Origin: Mesorhizobium sp.
GTDB taxonomy: Bacteria; Pseudomonadota; Alphaproteobacteria; Rhizobiales; Rhizobiaceae
Direction: 5' to 3'
NCBI GenBank assembly: GCA_004020645.1
Contig: SAQL01000022.1
Span: 1-64,000 of the forward strand
Length of the DNA stretch: 64,000 bases
Position numbers and translations under genes: made by a program. Below the pieces are notes generated by a model, which did no database searches, had not been told where the DNA came from, and saw only the letters and a list, made by a program, of their open reading frames with translations. Each line of letters begins with the position of its first letter. Position 1 is the stretch's first letter. This document shows positions 26,902 through 35,822 of the stretch, in pieces.

Positions 26902-27903
26902 ATGAAGCCCATCTACATCGATTATCTCAACGCCTTCGACATCGAAGCGCTTGATATGACCGATGCCGAAATCATCGAAGCGGTCGAGGCCGGCCTGATG
27001 GCGCAGGGCAACGGCCAGACGGTGATCGAGCCGCGCGTCCATCTCGAGCCGGACCCGTCCTTCAACGGCCATTTCAATGTCCTGCGCGGCTACGTCGCGC
27101 CGCTCGATGCGGCCGGCGTCAAGATTGTCGGTGACTATGTCGACAATTACCTGCACGGCCTGCCATCGGAATTCGGCATCCTCAACCTCTTCGATCCGCG
27201 CACCGGCACGCCGCGCGCCATTCTCGACGCCACTGGGATCACCGACATGCGCACCGGTGCCGTCACTGCCATCGGCGCAAAACATCTGGCGAAAAAGACG
27301 TCAAAGATCCTCGGCCATATCGGCGCGCGCGGCACCGCCTACTGGAACGTGCGCCTGCTCGACCATCTCTTCGACTTTGACGAGATCCGCGTGCATTCGC
27401 GCCGGCCGGAAAGCCGTGACGGCTTTGCCGCCAAGCTGTCCGCCGATCTCGGCAAGAAGGTCACGGCGGTCACCGACTGGCGCGCTTGCGTCGAGGGCGC
27501 CGACATCATCGTCGAGGCCTCGCGGCTGCCGGAACCTCAGCCGCTGCTGAAGACCGAATGGATCAGGCCCGGCGCGCTGGTGATGCCCTACGGGACGATG
27601 AGCGCGGTGGAGCTGTCGTTGACCGACATCATGCAAAAGATCGTCGTCGACGACTGGGGCCAGTGCAAGGGCGGCAAATTCGGCTCGCTGCGCGCCCATG
27701 TCGAGACCGGACGCCTGAGCGAACAGACGCTGCACGCCGAACTTGGCCAGATCGCCGCCGGTCTAAAGCCAGGACGCCAGAGCGACGACGAGACGATCCT
27801 GTTCTGGCATCGCGGCCTGTCGCTCTCCGATATCGCGCTGGGCAAGGCGATGCTGGCCAAGGCGCAGGCCCAAGGCATCGGCCAGCGGCTGCGCTTCGCA
27901 TGA
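26902..27903 (+). CDS. Ornithine cyclodeaminase/mu-crystallin family protein
   Basis: 333 residues from MKPIYIDYLNAFDIEALDM. The Rossmann-type dinucleotide region contains TKTSKILGHIGARGTAYWNV-like spacing (SKILGHIGARGTAYWN) and RVHSRRPESRDGFA; AADIIVEASRLPEP-like sequence follows (GADIIVEASRLPEPQP). The Asp of the catalytic type is in IVVDDWGQCKGG. Family members deaminate ornithine cyclically or reduce/dehydrogenate cyclic imino acids with NAD(P). The stop overlaps the start of the ammonia-lyase homologue (ATGA), so the two proteins almost certainly act on the same nitrogen compound. The start is chosen by similarity; only a weak GGA precedes it. Confidence 0.87.
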   Translation: MKPIYIDYLNAFDIEALDMTDAEIIEAVEAGLMAQGNGQTVIEPRVHLEPDPSFNGHFNVLRGYVAPLDAAGVKIVGDYVDNYLHGLPSEFGILNLFDPRTGTPRAILDATGITDMRTGAVTAIGAKHLAKKTSKILGHIGARGTAYWNVRLLDHLFDFDEIRVHSRRPESRDGFAAKLSADLGKKVTAVTDWRACVEGADIIVEASRLPEPQPLLKTEWIRPGALVMPYGTMSAVELSLTDIMQKIVVDDWGQCKGGKFGSLRAHVETGRLSEQTLHAELGQIAAGLKPGRQSDDETILFWHRGLSLSDIALGKAMLAKAQAQGIGQRLRFA

Positions 27904-29378
27904 GTGCGCTCGTCCTCACCGGGGCCGGCATTCGCGTCGAGGATGTCGCGGCGGTTGCCCGCGACGGACGCAAGGTGGAAGTAGCCCCCGCGGTCATGGA
28001 GAGGCTGGACAGGGCGCGAAAAGTGCTCGACCGCGCCGCCGCTTCTGGTCAGCCAATCTATGGGGTCAACACCGGGCTTGGCGCCAATCTCGGCACGTCG
28101 GTCAGCGGCGACGCCAGCGCCTTCCAGCGGCAGTTGCTGGACGGCCGCAGCGGCGCCGTGGGTGACGTGCTGCCGCAAGACATCGTGCGCGCGACGATGC
28201 TTGCCCGCGTGGCGATGTTTTCGGCCGGCGGTTCGGGCATTTCATCAGAGGTTTTCGTCGCGCTCACCGACGCGCTCAATGCCGGCGTGCATCCGGTGAT
28301 GCCGTCGCTGGGCTCGATCGGCGACAGCGACCTGGTGCTGATGGCAACGCTCGGCCGCATGCTGATAGGCGATGGCGAAGCCGACTTTCAGGGCCGGCGC
28401 ATGCCGGCGGCCAAGGGGCTGGCAATGGCGCGCCTCGCCCCCGTCAGCCTCGCCCCCAAGGACGGGCTGTCGCTGATAAGCGCCTCGGCGGTGTCCGCCG
28501 GCAGCGGCGCGCTGGCGGTGGTCGACGCACTGTCCGCCTTCGCGCAACAACAGCAGGCGGGCGCGCTGACCATGGAAGGCATCGGCGCCAACCAGACGAT
28601 CCTCGATCCGCGCTTGCAGTCGGCGCGATCGGCCGCCGGCCAGAAGCAGGCGGCGCAAGGTTTGCGCGATCTGCTGGCACGCGACAAGGCGCCGATGCCG
28701 ACGACCTTGCAGGACCCGTTGTCGATCCGCTGCATGCCGTCGATCCACGGTGCGCTGCTGCAGGCAATCGATCAGGCCAGGCAAGCCGTCGAGATCGAGC
28801 TTAACGCCGCCGCCGACAATCCGCTGGTGCTGGGCGACGACGACATGCTGTCGACCGGCAATTTCCACACCCCGTCGCTGGCGCTGGCCTTCGAGACGCT
28901 TGGCCTTGCCATCGCTCAATGTGCGGCTGCCTGTGCTGCCCGCTTCATCCAGCTCACCGGCTCAGGCCGCAACGGACTGCCCAAATATCTGTCGCCGGTC
29001 GGCGGCGCTTCGGCCGGCTTCGTGCCGCTGCAAAAGACGGTGACCGCTATCCTCGCCGCCATCCGCCACAAGGCCAACCCGGTAATGCTCGATTTCCTGG
29101 CCGTCTCGGAAGGCGTCGAGGACCATGCCACGCAAGCACCGCTGGCCGTTTCGAAATGCGCCGACATGATCGTGCTGTGGCAGCGGATGATCGCCTTCGA
29201 GCTGATGGCGGCCGCACAGGCCGTCGACCTGCGCGACGGGCTGGCGCTGGCGCCGGCGACCGCCACGATTCATGCGGCGGTGCGCGCGCTTGTCCCCCCG
29301 CTCAAGCAAGACCGGCCGCTCGGCGTCGAGGCCGAAGCGCTTCATGCAGCGCTCACCAATGGGAACTGGCTGGCCTAG
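27900..29378 (+). CDS. HAL/PAL-family ammonia-lyase homologue lacking the MIO triad
   Basis: 492 residues with the whole aromatic ammonia-lyase fold: Tyr54 in IYGVNTGLGANLG, FSAGGSGISSEVF, DPLSIRCMPSIHGALL, AADNPLVLGDDDMLSTGNFH, LTGSGRNGLPKYLSP and EGVEDHATQAP. Active enzymes build the MIO prosthetic group from Ala-Ser-Gly in GSVGASGDLAPL. Here the loop reads GSIGDSDLVLMA (residues 138-149): one residue shorter, with Asp-Ser-Asp in place of Ala-Ser-Gly. The Tyr of the usual QDPYSLRC is Leu. So standard MIO chemistry is unlikely and the enzyme may do a different elimination or addition. It is translationally coupled to the cyclodeaminase-like gene. Calling it hutH would be wrong. Confidence 0.85.
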   Translation: MSALVLTGAGIRVEDVAAVARDGRKVEVAPAVMERLDRARKVLDRAAASGQPIYGVNTGLGANLGTSVSGDASAFQRQLLDGRSGAVGDVLPQDIVRATMLARVAMFSAGGSGISSEVFVALTDALNAGVHPVMPSLGSIGDSDLVLMATLGRMLIGDGEADFQGRRMPAAKGLAMARLAPVSLAPKDGLSLISASAVSAGSGALAVVDALSAFAQQQQAGALTMEGIGANQTILDPRLQSARSAAGQKQAAQGLRDLLARDKAPMPTTLQDPLSIRCMPSIHGALLQAIDQARQAVEIELNAAADNPLVLGDDDMLSTGNFHTPSLALAFETLGLAIAQCAAACAARFIQLTGSGRNGLPKYLSPVGGASAGFVPLQKTVTAILAAIRHKANPVMLDFLAVSEGVEDHATQAPLAVSKCADMIVLWQRMIAFELMAAAQAVDLRDGLALAPATATIHAAVRALVPPLKQDRPLGVEAEALHAALTNGNWLA

Positions 29379-29397
29379 CTGGTTCACGCCGCCTTGC

Positions 29398-30201
29398 TCA
29401 GGTCGCGCCGTCCACCCTTTTCATGAACAGACCGAGTTGGTCCGGGTCCATATGCACCACATGCTTGTCCTCGGGATAGGCCAGGCTGTTGACGTCGGCA
29501 ACATATTCGGCAAAAGCGGCTACGCGTTCCGCCTGCAGGCGGTCATATTCGGCGGCAAAATTGCGGTAGACCTTGGAATGGCGGGGCACGTGGCCGCGGT
29601 TCTGGCCAAGGATATCGTCGGCGAACAGATATTGCGCGTCGCAGCCGGTGCCCGCCCCCATCGACAGCATGATCAGCGACGTGCGCTCCGAAATCGCCTT
29701 GGCCACTTCGACCGGCACCACTTCGATCTCGGCGCCGACAGCACCTGCGGCCTCATACTGCTTGACTGCCTCGAAAATCTGCATGGCGCTGTCGGCGGTC
29801 TTGCCGACGGCCTTAAAGCCGCCGGTCCAGGTGGCGCGCGACGGGATCAGGCCAACATGGCCGATCACCGGTATAGCGTCATCGGCCAGCCGTTTGACGG
29901 TGGCATAGCCAGCGCTGCAATAGACCGCGTCGGCGCTCGCCTTGTAGAGCCGGAACGCCCAGCGGACGAAATCGTCGGCTGTGCCGATCTCGTAGAAATT
30001 GTCGCCCGGCATGGTGAACAGGCTGGGCGCGGCATCCCGGTATTGCGGGTTGAGCACCAATTCAGGCGGCACCGAGACGATGTCGATCCCGGCTCTTTCG
30101 GCGGCCTCGGCCTCGTCCATCGTCAACACGCGCAGCATGGTCAATTGCCGCTTGCCCTTCATGGCACGCAGATCGGCGATCGTGGGTCTTTTACGGCTCA
30201 T
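29398..30201 (-). CDS. PanB-like (ketopantoate hydroxymethyltransferase superfamily) aldolase
   Basis: 267 residues from MSRKRPTIADLRAMKGKRQ. The barrel follows PanB: MLRVLTMDEAEAAERAGIDI, VIGHVGLIPSRATWTGG, GAEIEVVPVEVAKAIS and SMGAGTGCDAQYLFADDILG. The usual GDS motif is replaced (SVPPELVLNPQYRDA), so it is a diverged member and probably does not make pantoate. It may be a Mg-dependent aldolase/hydroxymethyl- or formaldehyde-transferring enzyme or a PEP-mutase-type relative. It is the last gene of the long moc-like run (37 bases after the Rieske gene), where a C1 unit released by demethylation would need an acceptor. Confidence 0.8.
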   Translation of the reverse strand: MSRKRPTIADLRAMKGKRQLTMLRVLTMDEAEAAERAGIDIVSVPPELVLNPQYRDAAPSLFTMPGDNFYEIGTADDFVRWAFRLYKASADAVYCSAGYATVKRLADDAIPVIGHVGLIPSRATWTGGFKAVGKTADSAMQIFEAVKQYEAAGAVGAEIEVVPVEVAKAISERTSLIMLSMGAGTGCDAQYLFADDILGQNRGHVPRHSKVYRNFAAEYDRLQAERVAAFAEYVADVNSLAYPEDKHVVHMDPDQLGLFMKRVDGAT

Positions 30202-30238
30202 CGATTTGGTCCCCTTTGTTACGTGAACGGAAGGCCGG

Positions 30239-30553
30239 TCAGGCGATCTGGATCATCACCTTGCCAGCTTCGACTTTGACCGGATAGGTCTGCAGATTGA
30301 CGCAGACAGGAGCCCCTTTGGCCTGGCCGGTCTTGTAATTGAAGCGGCCATTGTGCTTGGGGCATTCGATGATGTCGTCCATGACCAGCCCGTCGGCCAG
30401 ATGGGCTTTCTCATGCGTGCAAAACCCGTCTGTGGCGAAGAATTCGTCATCAGGGGAACGATAGATCGCGAAGGTGCGGCCGCCATGATCGAAGCGGATG
30501 ACATCCTCTTCTTCAACATCGTCCACGGCGCACGCTTCGACCCAATCGGCCAT
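30239..30553 (-). CDS. Rieske-type [2Fe-2S] ferredoxin, MocE-like
   Basis: 104 residues. The Rieske cluster ligands are Cys45-Thr-His47 in GFCTHEKAHLADG and Cys64-Pro-Lys-His67 in ECPKHNGRFN. Size and motifs match the MocE family of non-haem-oxygenase ferredoxins described for rhizopine catabolism. It should carry electrons to the desaturase-fold oxygenase encoded 42 bases upstream. No ferredoxin reductase (MocF) gene is present in the window, so electrons must come from one encoded elsewhere. Confidence 0.9.
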   Translation of the reverse strand: MADWVEACAVDDVEEEDVIRFDHGGRTFAIYRSPDDEFFATDGFCTHEKAHLADGLVMDDIIECPKHNGRFNYKTGQAKGAPVCVNLQTYPVKVEAGKVMIQIA

Positions 30554-30595
30554 CTCTGTCTCCTGAAATCTCCGGATTGCGGCGGTGCGCAGTGC

Positions 30596-31684
30596 CTATT
30601 CCGCCGCCGCCGACATTTTCACCTCGTGGAACTCGCCACGATACGGCCGCGCCGTCGGCGGCAGCTCGCGCTTGAGGAAATAGTCCTCATATTTGAGCTG
30701 CCTGAGCAGGACCGGCCAGACTTCGCGATAAGCATGCCATATTGACGGGTTCGGCTCAGGCAAATCGTGCTTGATCAATTCGTGCAGCCTGGGCAGCGCG
30801 TGATAGGGCACCATCGGGAACATGTGATGCTCGACGTGGTAGTTCATGTTCCAGTAAATGAAGCGGCTGATCGGATTCATGTATACTGTGCGGGTGTTGA
30901 GCCGGTGGTCGACCACATTGTCGGCCAGACCGATGTGCTGCAGCAGGCCGGTCAGCACCATGTGCCAGGTGCCGTAGAGGCGCGGCACGCCGATGAGAAC
31001 CAGCGGCACCCACGACCGCATAGTGAGGGCGAGCGCAATCGTGGCGATATAGATGGCGACATGCCAGCGCGCGGCGATGACGGCCTTGTGCTGTTCCATC
31101 TCGGGAACGTAGCTTTTCTCGTCGGGCGTGAGCTTGCCGAACGCTTGGCGTACCAGCGCCGGAAGCGAATAGCGAAAATCAAGGATACCGGTGAAAGCGA
31201 GCGCCGCGCGCAAAAGGTCCGGCGGGCGCATCACGGCGATCTCGGCATCGCGGCCGACAATGATGGTGTCGGTGTGGTGGCGGGCATGGCTCCAGCGCCA
31301 GGTCACCGGATTGCGCATCAGCATGAAGCTGGCGATCTGGTAGACCACATCGTTCATCCAGCGTGTCCGGAAGGCGGTGCCGTGGCCGCATTCGTGCCAG
31401 CGCGAGTCGCTGGAGGAACCGTAGAGCAAGCCATAGACGAAGAAGAACGGCACGCACCACCAGGTGCCCCAGAAATAAACGCCGCCGGCAGCGGAACCCA
31501 GTATGGCGGCGATCCAGATGATCGTGTCGCGGATCGCCGGACCATCGGAACGTTGCATTAACTCCTTGATCGCCTTGCGCGGGACGTCGGTGTGATACCA
31601 TTCGGCCGAGGCCAGTCCCGTCTCGATCGCCCTGCGTGTGCTTTCGCCAACCAGGCTGTAGTCGCGCTTTATTGTGCCAGCCAT
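30596..31684 (-). CDS. Fatty-acid-desaturase-fold membrane di-iron oxygenase, MocD-like
   Basis: 362 residues from MAGTIKRDYSLVGESTRR. Three histidine boxes bind the di-iron centre: HECGH (97-101), HARHH (133-137) and HVEHH (283-287), placed around about four membrane helices. The partner Rieske ferredoxin gene is directly downstream. Together they resemble MocD/MocE, needed for removal of the O-methyl group of the rhizopine 3-O-methyl-scyllo-inosamine in Sinorhizobium. ATG 31684 is chosen over the upstream extension to 31933, which is not conserved-looking. A lipid desaturase is a weaker alternative given the sugar-catabolic neighbours. Confidence 0.87.
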   Translation of the reverse strand: MAGTIKRDYSLVGESTRRAIETGLASAEWYHTDVPRKAIKELMQRSDGPAIRDTIIWIAAILGSAAGGVYFWGTWWCVPFFFVYGLLYGSSSDSRWHECGHGTAFRTRWMNDVVYQIASFMLMRNPVTWRWSHARHHTDTIIVGRDAEIAVMRPPDLLRAALAFTGILDFRYSLPALVRQAFGKLTPDEKSYVPEMEQHKAVIAARWHVAIYIATIALALTMRSWVPLVLIGVPRLYGTWHMVLTGLLQHIGLADNVVDHRLNTRTVYMNPISRFIYWNMNYHVEHHMFPMVPYHALPRLHELIKHDLPEPNPSIWHAYREVWPVLLRQLKYEDYFLKRELPPTARPYRGEFHEVKMSAAAE

Positions 31685-31775
31685 TGTGACCTCCAATTCC
31701 TGGTGGGCCGCGAACCCTCCCCGCTCCAACCGGAGCGAGCCTCCCAACTGGTGCTTCGCGTCGTCCTCGCCATCA

Positions 31776-32957
31776 TCACGACCTGCCTCCGAGCACCGGA
31801 AAATTGCCTGACGGCCGCGGATAATCCTGCTGCGGCTGCCTAGCGATGTCAGCGATCCGGCTTTCAGCGGCGGCGATGTCGCCGGCGCCGTCGAGAACCC
31901 GGAACACCGCATTGTAGGAGCGGCTTTCGCCATGCTCCAGCCAGATCATCTCGCCGCGCTCGCGCGCCGACAGATTGCCGAGCACATGATGCGTCGACGG
32001 CTCTATGCCCAGCGCATACTGTCCCGCCTGGAAATTCTGCCACTCATAGGCGCAAGGCAACTGGTCTTTACGCGTGACGACCTCAAGGCCGAGGCCAAGA
32101 CGATCGTTGACCACCGCCACCGGCACCTCACCCTTGGCGTCGGCGCCGAGTTCGTGCTGCCAGACCTGCTCCTGGAAACCCGATTGCGGCGCCGGCGCGG
32201 TGCGGTAACCAACTTTCTGCGCCTCGTAGCGCTCACCGGCATGTCCGGCCCAGACCACATCACGGATCGGCGCCAGATAGCGCGAGCCTTCGTCGAGCAC
32301 CGGATGGCTGACATTGATGTGATAAAAGTACATATGCGGCGTCCGGCTGAAGCCGTGATTGACGACCCGGTCCGACAGCCGGATCTCGTTGCCGCCGACA
32401 TCGGCCTCGATCCGCCGCAACAGATGCAGGTCCTCGCCGAACACCGTCGACTGCTGGACGATGGCCTCGGCCCACAGCACGCAGCGGTCGCCGTCCCACG
32501 CTTCGCCGTAGCCGGTCAGCCTCGCCGGAATGGTGCTGACGCGGCCATGCAGCGAATGGCGCACCGTCTTTTTCGGCGGATAATTGTAGGTGTCGGCCGG
32601 CACTTCGTTCATGAACAATATATGGTCGAGACCGCAGGTCAGCAGCAGGCCGGAAAACGACCGCGCCCAGGCCAGCCCCTCCTCGCCTTCGTATTCGTGC
32701 AGGCCGGGATGGCGAAAGCCGCTCGGCGAATGCCAGCCGATCGCCTGGCCCTTGAAGTCGCAATCGGCGATATCAAGCGCCCGGTCGACCAGTGCGGTGA
32801 AACGCAGGCCGGAGCCGGTGCGGAATTCGAGCATGCGGATGCCGCGCTCCACCCCGTCGCCAAGCGTCATCAACCGCACGCCAGCGAATTGCGACAGCAT
32901 GCCGGACCGCTCCGAGACCTGCCGGCGCGAAAGCGTCTTGCCGTAAAGCTCTACCAT
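31776..32957 (-). CDS. DUF4432/aldose-1-epimerase-like protein
   Basis: 393 residues. A galactose-mutarotase-like beta-sandwich pattern is visible: GSGLRFTALVDRALDIADCDFKG-type start (LVDRALDIADC), GLLLTCGLDHI, HGRVSTIPAR, YFYHINVSHPVLDEG and GIEPSTHHVLG. Family members are annotated as aldose-epimerase-like of unknown substrate. Placement between the second sugar importer (16 bases after its ATPase) and the MocD-like gene suggests it handles the anomeric or ring form of the imported sugar or inositol derivative. Confidence 0.85.
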   Translation of the reverse strand: MVELYGKTLSRRQVSERSGMLSQFAGVRLMTLGDGVERGIRMLEFRTGSGLRFTALVDRALDIADCDFKGQAIGWHSPSGFRHPGLHEYEGEEGLAWARSFSGLLLTCGLDHILFMNEVPADTYNYPPKKTVRHSLHGRVSTIPARLTGYGEAWDGDRCVLWAEAIVQQSTVFGEDLHLLRRIEADVGGNEIRLSDRVVNHGFSRTPHMYFYHINVSHPVLDEGSRYLAPIRDVVWAGHAGERYEAQKVGYRTAPAPQSGFQEQVWQHELGADAKGEVPVAVVNDRLGLGLEVVTRKDQLPCAYEWQNFQAGQYALGIEPSTHHVLGNLSARERGEMIWLEHGESRSYNAVFRVLDGAGDIAAAESRIADIARQPQQDYPRPSGNFPVLGGRS

Positions 32958-32973
32958 GTGATGGCCAGTTCCT

Positions 32974-33750
32974 TCACTTTGCTCTCGTCTCCTTGAGCAG
33001 GGCCGACATGTCGGCGCCGGTGATGATGCTCTCCACCGTCAGCAGGTCGGTATCGGCGACCGTCTGCTCGGCGACGATCTCGCCGCGGCGCATGACGATG
33101 ATGCGGTCGGCGACTTGGAAGACGTGATGGATGTTGTGGGTGATCAAAAGCACCGAATGGCCGGCCGCGCGCACCTCCTTGACGAAGCGCAGCACGCCGT
33201 GTGTTTCCTCGACGCCGAGATTGTTGGTCGGTTCGTCGAGGATGATGACCTTGGCGGCGAACTGCATGGCCCGCGAAATGGCGATCGACTGGCGCTCACC
33301 GCCCGACAGCGTGCTGACCAGCGCATCGGCATCGAGCTTTTTCGAGATGCCGACGCGCTTCAAAAGTGCCGCGGCGGCATCGCGCAGCTTGGCGAGGTCG
33401 AGCGGCGCGAACACGCCCAGCCATTTCAAGTTGACCGGCTCGCGACCGAGAAAGAGATTGCGCGCGATGCTCAGGTCCGGCGCCAGCGACGTGTCCTGGT
33501 GGATAGTCTCGATGCCGAGATCCATCGCGTCGCGCGTCGAGCGGATCGAGACCTTCTGGCCGCGCACATAGATCTCGCCGCGGTCGACGGGAAACACGCC
33601 GGAGATCGCTTTGATCAACGTGGATTTGCCGGCGCCGTTGTCGCCCAACAAGGCCACCACTTCGCCCTCATTAAGTGTGAAGGAGGCGCTCTTCAGGGCG
33701 CGGACGCTGCCGAAGGACTTTTGCAGGTTCTGCAGCCGAAGCACTTCCAT
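32974..33750 (-). CDS. Sugar ABC transporter ATPase (CUT2)
   Basis: 258 residues with Walker A GDNGAGKST, signature LSGGERQ, Walker B VIILDEPTNNLG and switch His in LLITHNIHH. Single nucleotide-binding domain. The gene starts two bases after the permease stop, and with the binding-protein gene it makes a complete importer inside the moc-like run. Confidence 0.92.
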   Translation of the reverse strand: MEVLRLQNLQKSFGSVRALKSASFTLNEGEVVALLGDNGAGKSTLIKAISGVFPVDRGEIYVRGQKVSIRSTRDAMDLGIETIHQDTSLAPDLSIARNLFLGREPVNLKWLGVFAPLDLAKLRDAAAALLKRVGISKKLDADALVSTLSGGERQSIAISRAMQFAAKVIILDEPTNNLGVEETHGVLRFVKEVRAAGHSVLLITHNIHHVFQVADRIIVMRRGEIVAEQTVADTDLLTVESIITGADMSALLKETRAK

Positions 33751-33752
33751 AT

Positions 33753-34772
33753 TCAGCTCCTGGCGGCGTTCTTCTGCAGCAAAGCGTGCAGGATGAGCAT
33801 GGCAAGGATGATGACGCCGACGAAGATGTTGTAGGCGAGCCCCGGGACGCCGATCAGCACGATACCGTTGCGGATGCTGCGCAGCATCAGCGCGCCGACG
33901 ATCGTGCCCAGGATCGTGCCGCGCCCGCCTGTCAGCGCCGTGCCGCCAACCACCACCATGGCGATCACTTCGAGCTCGTATCCGGTACCGGCCACCGGCG
34001 AGGTGGCCGAGATGCGGAACGCACTGATCATGCCGGCCAGACCCGCCAGCACTGAGGTCAGGATGAACAGCCAGATCTTGACCGCATCGGCCGGCACGCC
34101 GCGCGCCACCGCGGCGTTACGGTTCGAACCGATGGCGCTGATCCAGTTGCCGAGCTTGGCGTAGTGCAGCACGTAGATCGCCAGCAACGACAGGGTGATG
34201 AACCACCACAAGGACGTATAGAAACGGAACGTTCCGATATTGAAGCTGCCGGCCAGCAGCGTCACGAAAAAGCCTGGCTGGTCCCAGGATTTTAGCGGAA
34301 AGCCTTGCGTGATGTAGAGCGCAGCACCCCGCACGACGAGCAGCATCGACAGCGTCACCAGGAAGGAGGAGATGCCAATCTTGGTGACGATCAGCCCGTT
34401 GATGGCGCCGATCGCCACGCACAGCAGCAGCCCGGCAAGCAGCGCCACACCGATATCAACCTGGCCGCTCTGCACCAGCAGCATGACCACGACCGGCGCC
34501 AGACCGAACACGGCGCCGACCGAAAGGTCGAACTCGCCTGCTGTCAAAAGCAGCGTCATGCCGAGTGCGATGATGCCGAGCTCGGGCAGGAAGGCCATCA
34601 TGTTGGAGATGTTGAGCGGCGACAGGAAATTGGCGTCGGCGACGGCGAACGCCACCAGCAGCACAATGAGGATGACGAGCGAGGAGAATTGCGGCGAGCG
34701 GATCAGGCTCGACCTGCGTTTGGCCCCAGGCATTTCCTCTTCTGCGGCAATTGTCATGACGGATTGGACCAT
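33753..34772 (-). CDS. Sugar ABC transporter permease (CUT2/RbsC family)
   Basis: 339 residues, mostly hydrophobic, with LGIIALGMTLLLTAGEFDLS and VGAVFGLAPVVVMLL, then SNRNAAVARGVPADAVK (EAA-like loop) and MVVVGGTALTGGRGT. Start may be ATG 34772 or ATG 34757 (MTIAAEEEMPG). Channel subunit of the second importer of the operon. Confidence 0.9.
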   Translation of the reverse strand: MVQSVMTIAAEEEMPGAKRRSSLIRSPQFSSLVILIVLLVAFAVADANFLSPLNISNMMAFLPELGIIALGMTLLLTAGEFDLSVGAVFGLAPVVVMLLVQSGQVDIGVALLAGLLLCVAIGAINGLIVTKIGISSFLVTLSMLLVVRGAALYITQGFPLKSWDQPGFFVTLLAGSFNIGTFRFYTSLWWFITLSLLAIYVLHYAKLGNWISAIGSNRNAAVARGVPADAVKIWLFILTSVLAGLAGMISAFRISATSPVAGTGYELEVIAMVVVGGTALTGGRGTILGTIVGALMLRSIRNGIVLIGVPGLAYNIFVGVIILAMLILHALLQKNAARS

Positions 34773-34818
34773 ACTTCAAGGTGACGCCCGCCGCGTGCGC
34801 GGCGGGCGTCAGTTTCCA

Positions 34819-35754
34819 TCACTTGTCGTAGAGTTTCAGGATCGGCTCGACGCTTGTCGCGTCGTAGAGGCTGAAGGTGTGTATGTCGTAGCCGATCGGT
34901 TCACCCGAGGCGGCAAGCCCGAGCAGCGCCACCGGCATGAAGCCCTGCGCCGACGGGAACTGCCAGGCAGCCGCGTTGACGAAGCCGGCCTTGACGGCTT
35001 CGGCGGTTTCCCTGGAATTCCCCCAGCCGACAACCGGGATCTTGCCGGCTGGCACGCCTGCGCCGTCGAACACCCGCTTGATGCTGGCCGCGACGGAATC
35101 GCCGAGCGCGATGATCGCCGGCGGATTGTTGGCGACCATATAGTCGGTCATCTTGGCGATGATGCCGGCCGGATCGGTGCCGCAATCGACCACGTCATAT
35201 TTGATGCCGAGCGGATCGAAGACGCTGGCGATGCCTTCGGTCTCGAGCTGCTGGTAGCTGGCTCCAGGCACTTCCACCGGCAGGAACACCTTGTCGCCCT
35301 GCTTCACCATCTTGTGGTCGACCAGGTACTTGGCCCAGATGGCACCGGCCTCCTTGAGATCGGCTCCGACATAGGCCTGCCGCCCGGTTGCCGGATCGTC
35401 GGTGTTGAAGAACACGATCGGGATGCCGGCAGCCTTGGCTGCCTTCACCTCTTCCGTCCACAGCCCAGGCTGGGCCGAGGTGGTGGCGATACCGTCCGGC
35501 TTGGCGGCGAGTGCTGAGCTGAAAGCTTCCTTCTGCGCCGCCATGTCGCCGCCGCTGAAGGAGATCTTGCAGGTCACCTTGAGCTGGTCGCAGGCCTTGG
35601 TGGCACCGGCATTCCAGTCGAGCCAGAATGCATCCGACGGGCCGCCATGCGACAGCAGATAGAACGTCTTCTCCTGCGCCAATGCCTGCGAGCCGAATGC
35701 GAGGCCGGCGAGCACCGTCGCGGCCGCCGCCAGTTTCAATCCGAATTTCAACAT
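34819..35754 (-). CDS. Sugar/polyol periplasmic binding protein (CUT2), MocB-like by context
   Basis: 311 residues with a Sec signal peptide ending near GSQALAQ. RbsB-like fold: TFYLLSHGGPSDAFWLDWNA, KPDGIATTSAQPGLWTEEV, IVFFNTDDPATGRQAYVGAD and VGWGNSRETAEAVKAG. The MocC- and MocA-like genes lie immediately upstream on the same strand, as in rhizopine loci where MocB is the binding protein. The ligand (inosamine, inositol or methyl-ether sugar) is inferred only from the neighbours. Confidence 0.87.
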   Translation of the reverse strand: MLKFGLKLAAAATVLAGLAFGSQALAQEKTFYLLSHGGPSDAFWLDWNAGATKACDQLKVTCKISFSGGDMAAQKEAFSSALAAKPDGIATTSAQPGLWTEEVKAAKAAGIPIVFFNTDDPATGRQAYVGADLKEAGAIWAKYLVDHKMVKQGDKVFLPVEVPGASYQQLETEGIASVFDPLGIKYDVVDCGTDPAGIIAKMTDYMVANNPPAIIALGDSVAASIKRVFDGAGVPAGKIPVVGWGNSRETAEAVKAGFVNAAAWQFPSAQGFMPVALLGLAASGEPIGYDIHTFSLYDATSVEPILKLYDK

Positions 35755-35822
35755 TTCTCTTCCTCCATTATATTTCCTCCCGGCGGAAAGCGCCGCCGCA
35801 TGGCGGCGACGCAGGGCTCCTG

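Noticed and set aside
26659..27285. N-terminal extension of the MFS exporter frame
   Set aside because: Would overlap the cyclodeaminase gene antisense; membrane-protein similarity and composition begin at ATG 26658.
27900..29378. Annotation as histidine ammonia-lyase hutH
   Set aside because: No hut genes nearby, and the MIO Ala-Ser-Gly loop and the QDPYS Tyr are not conserved.
29398..30201. Annotation as panB for pantothenate synthesis
   Set aside because: Key motif is replaced, no panC is adjacent, and it is embedded in a catabolic operon.
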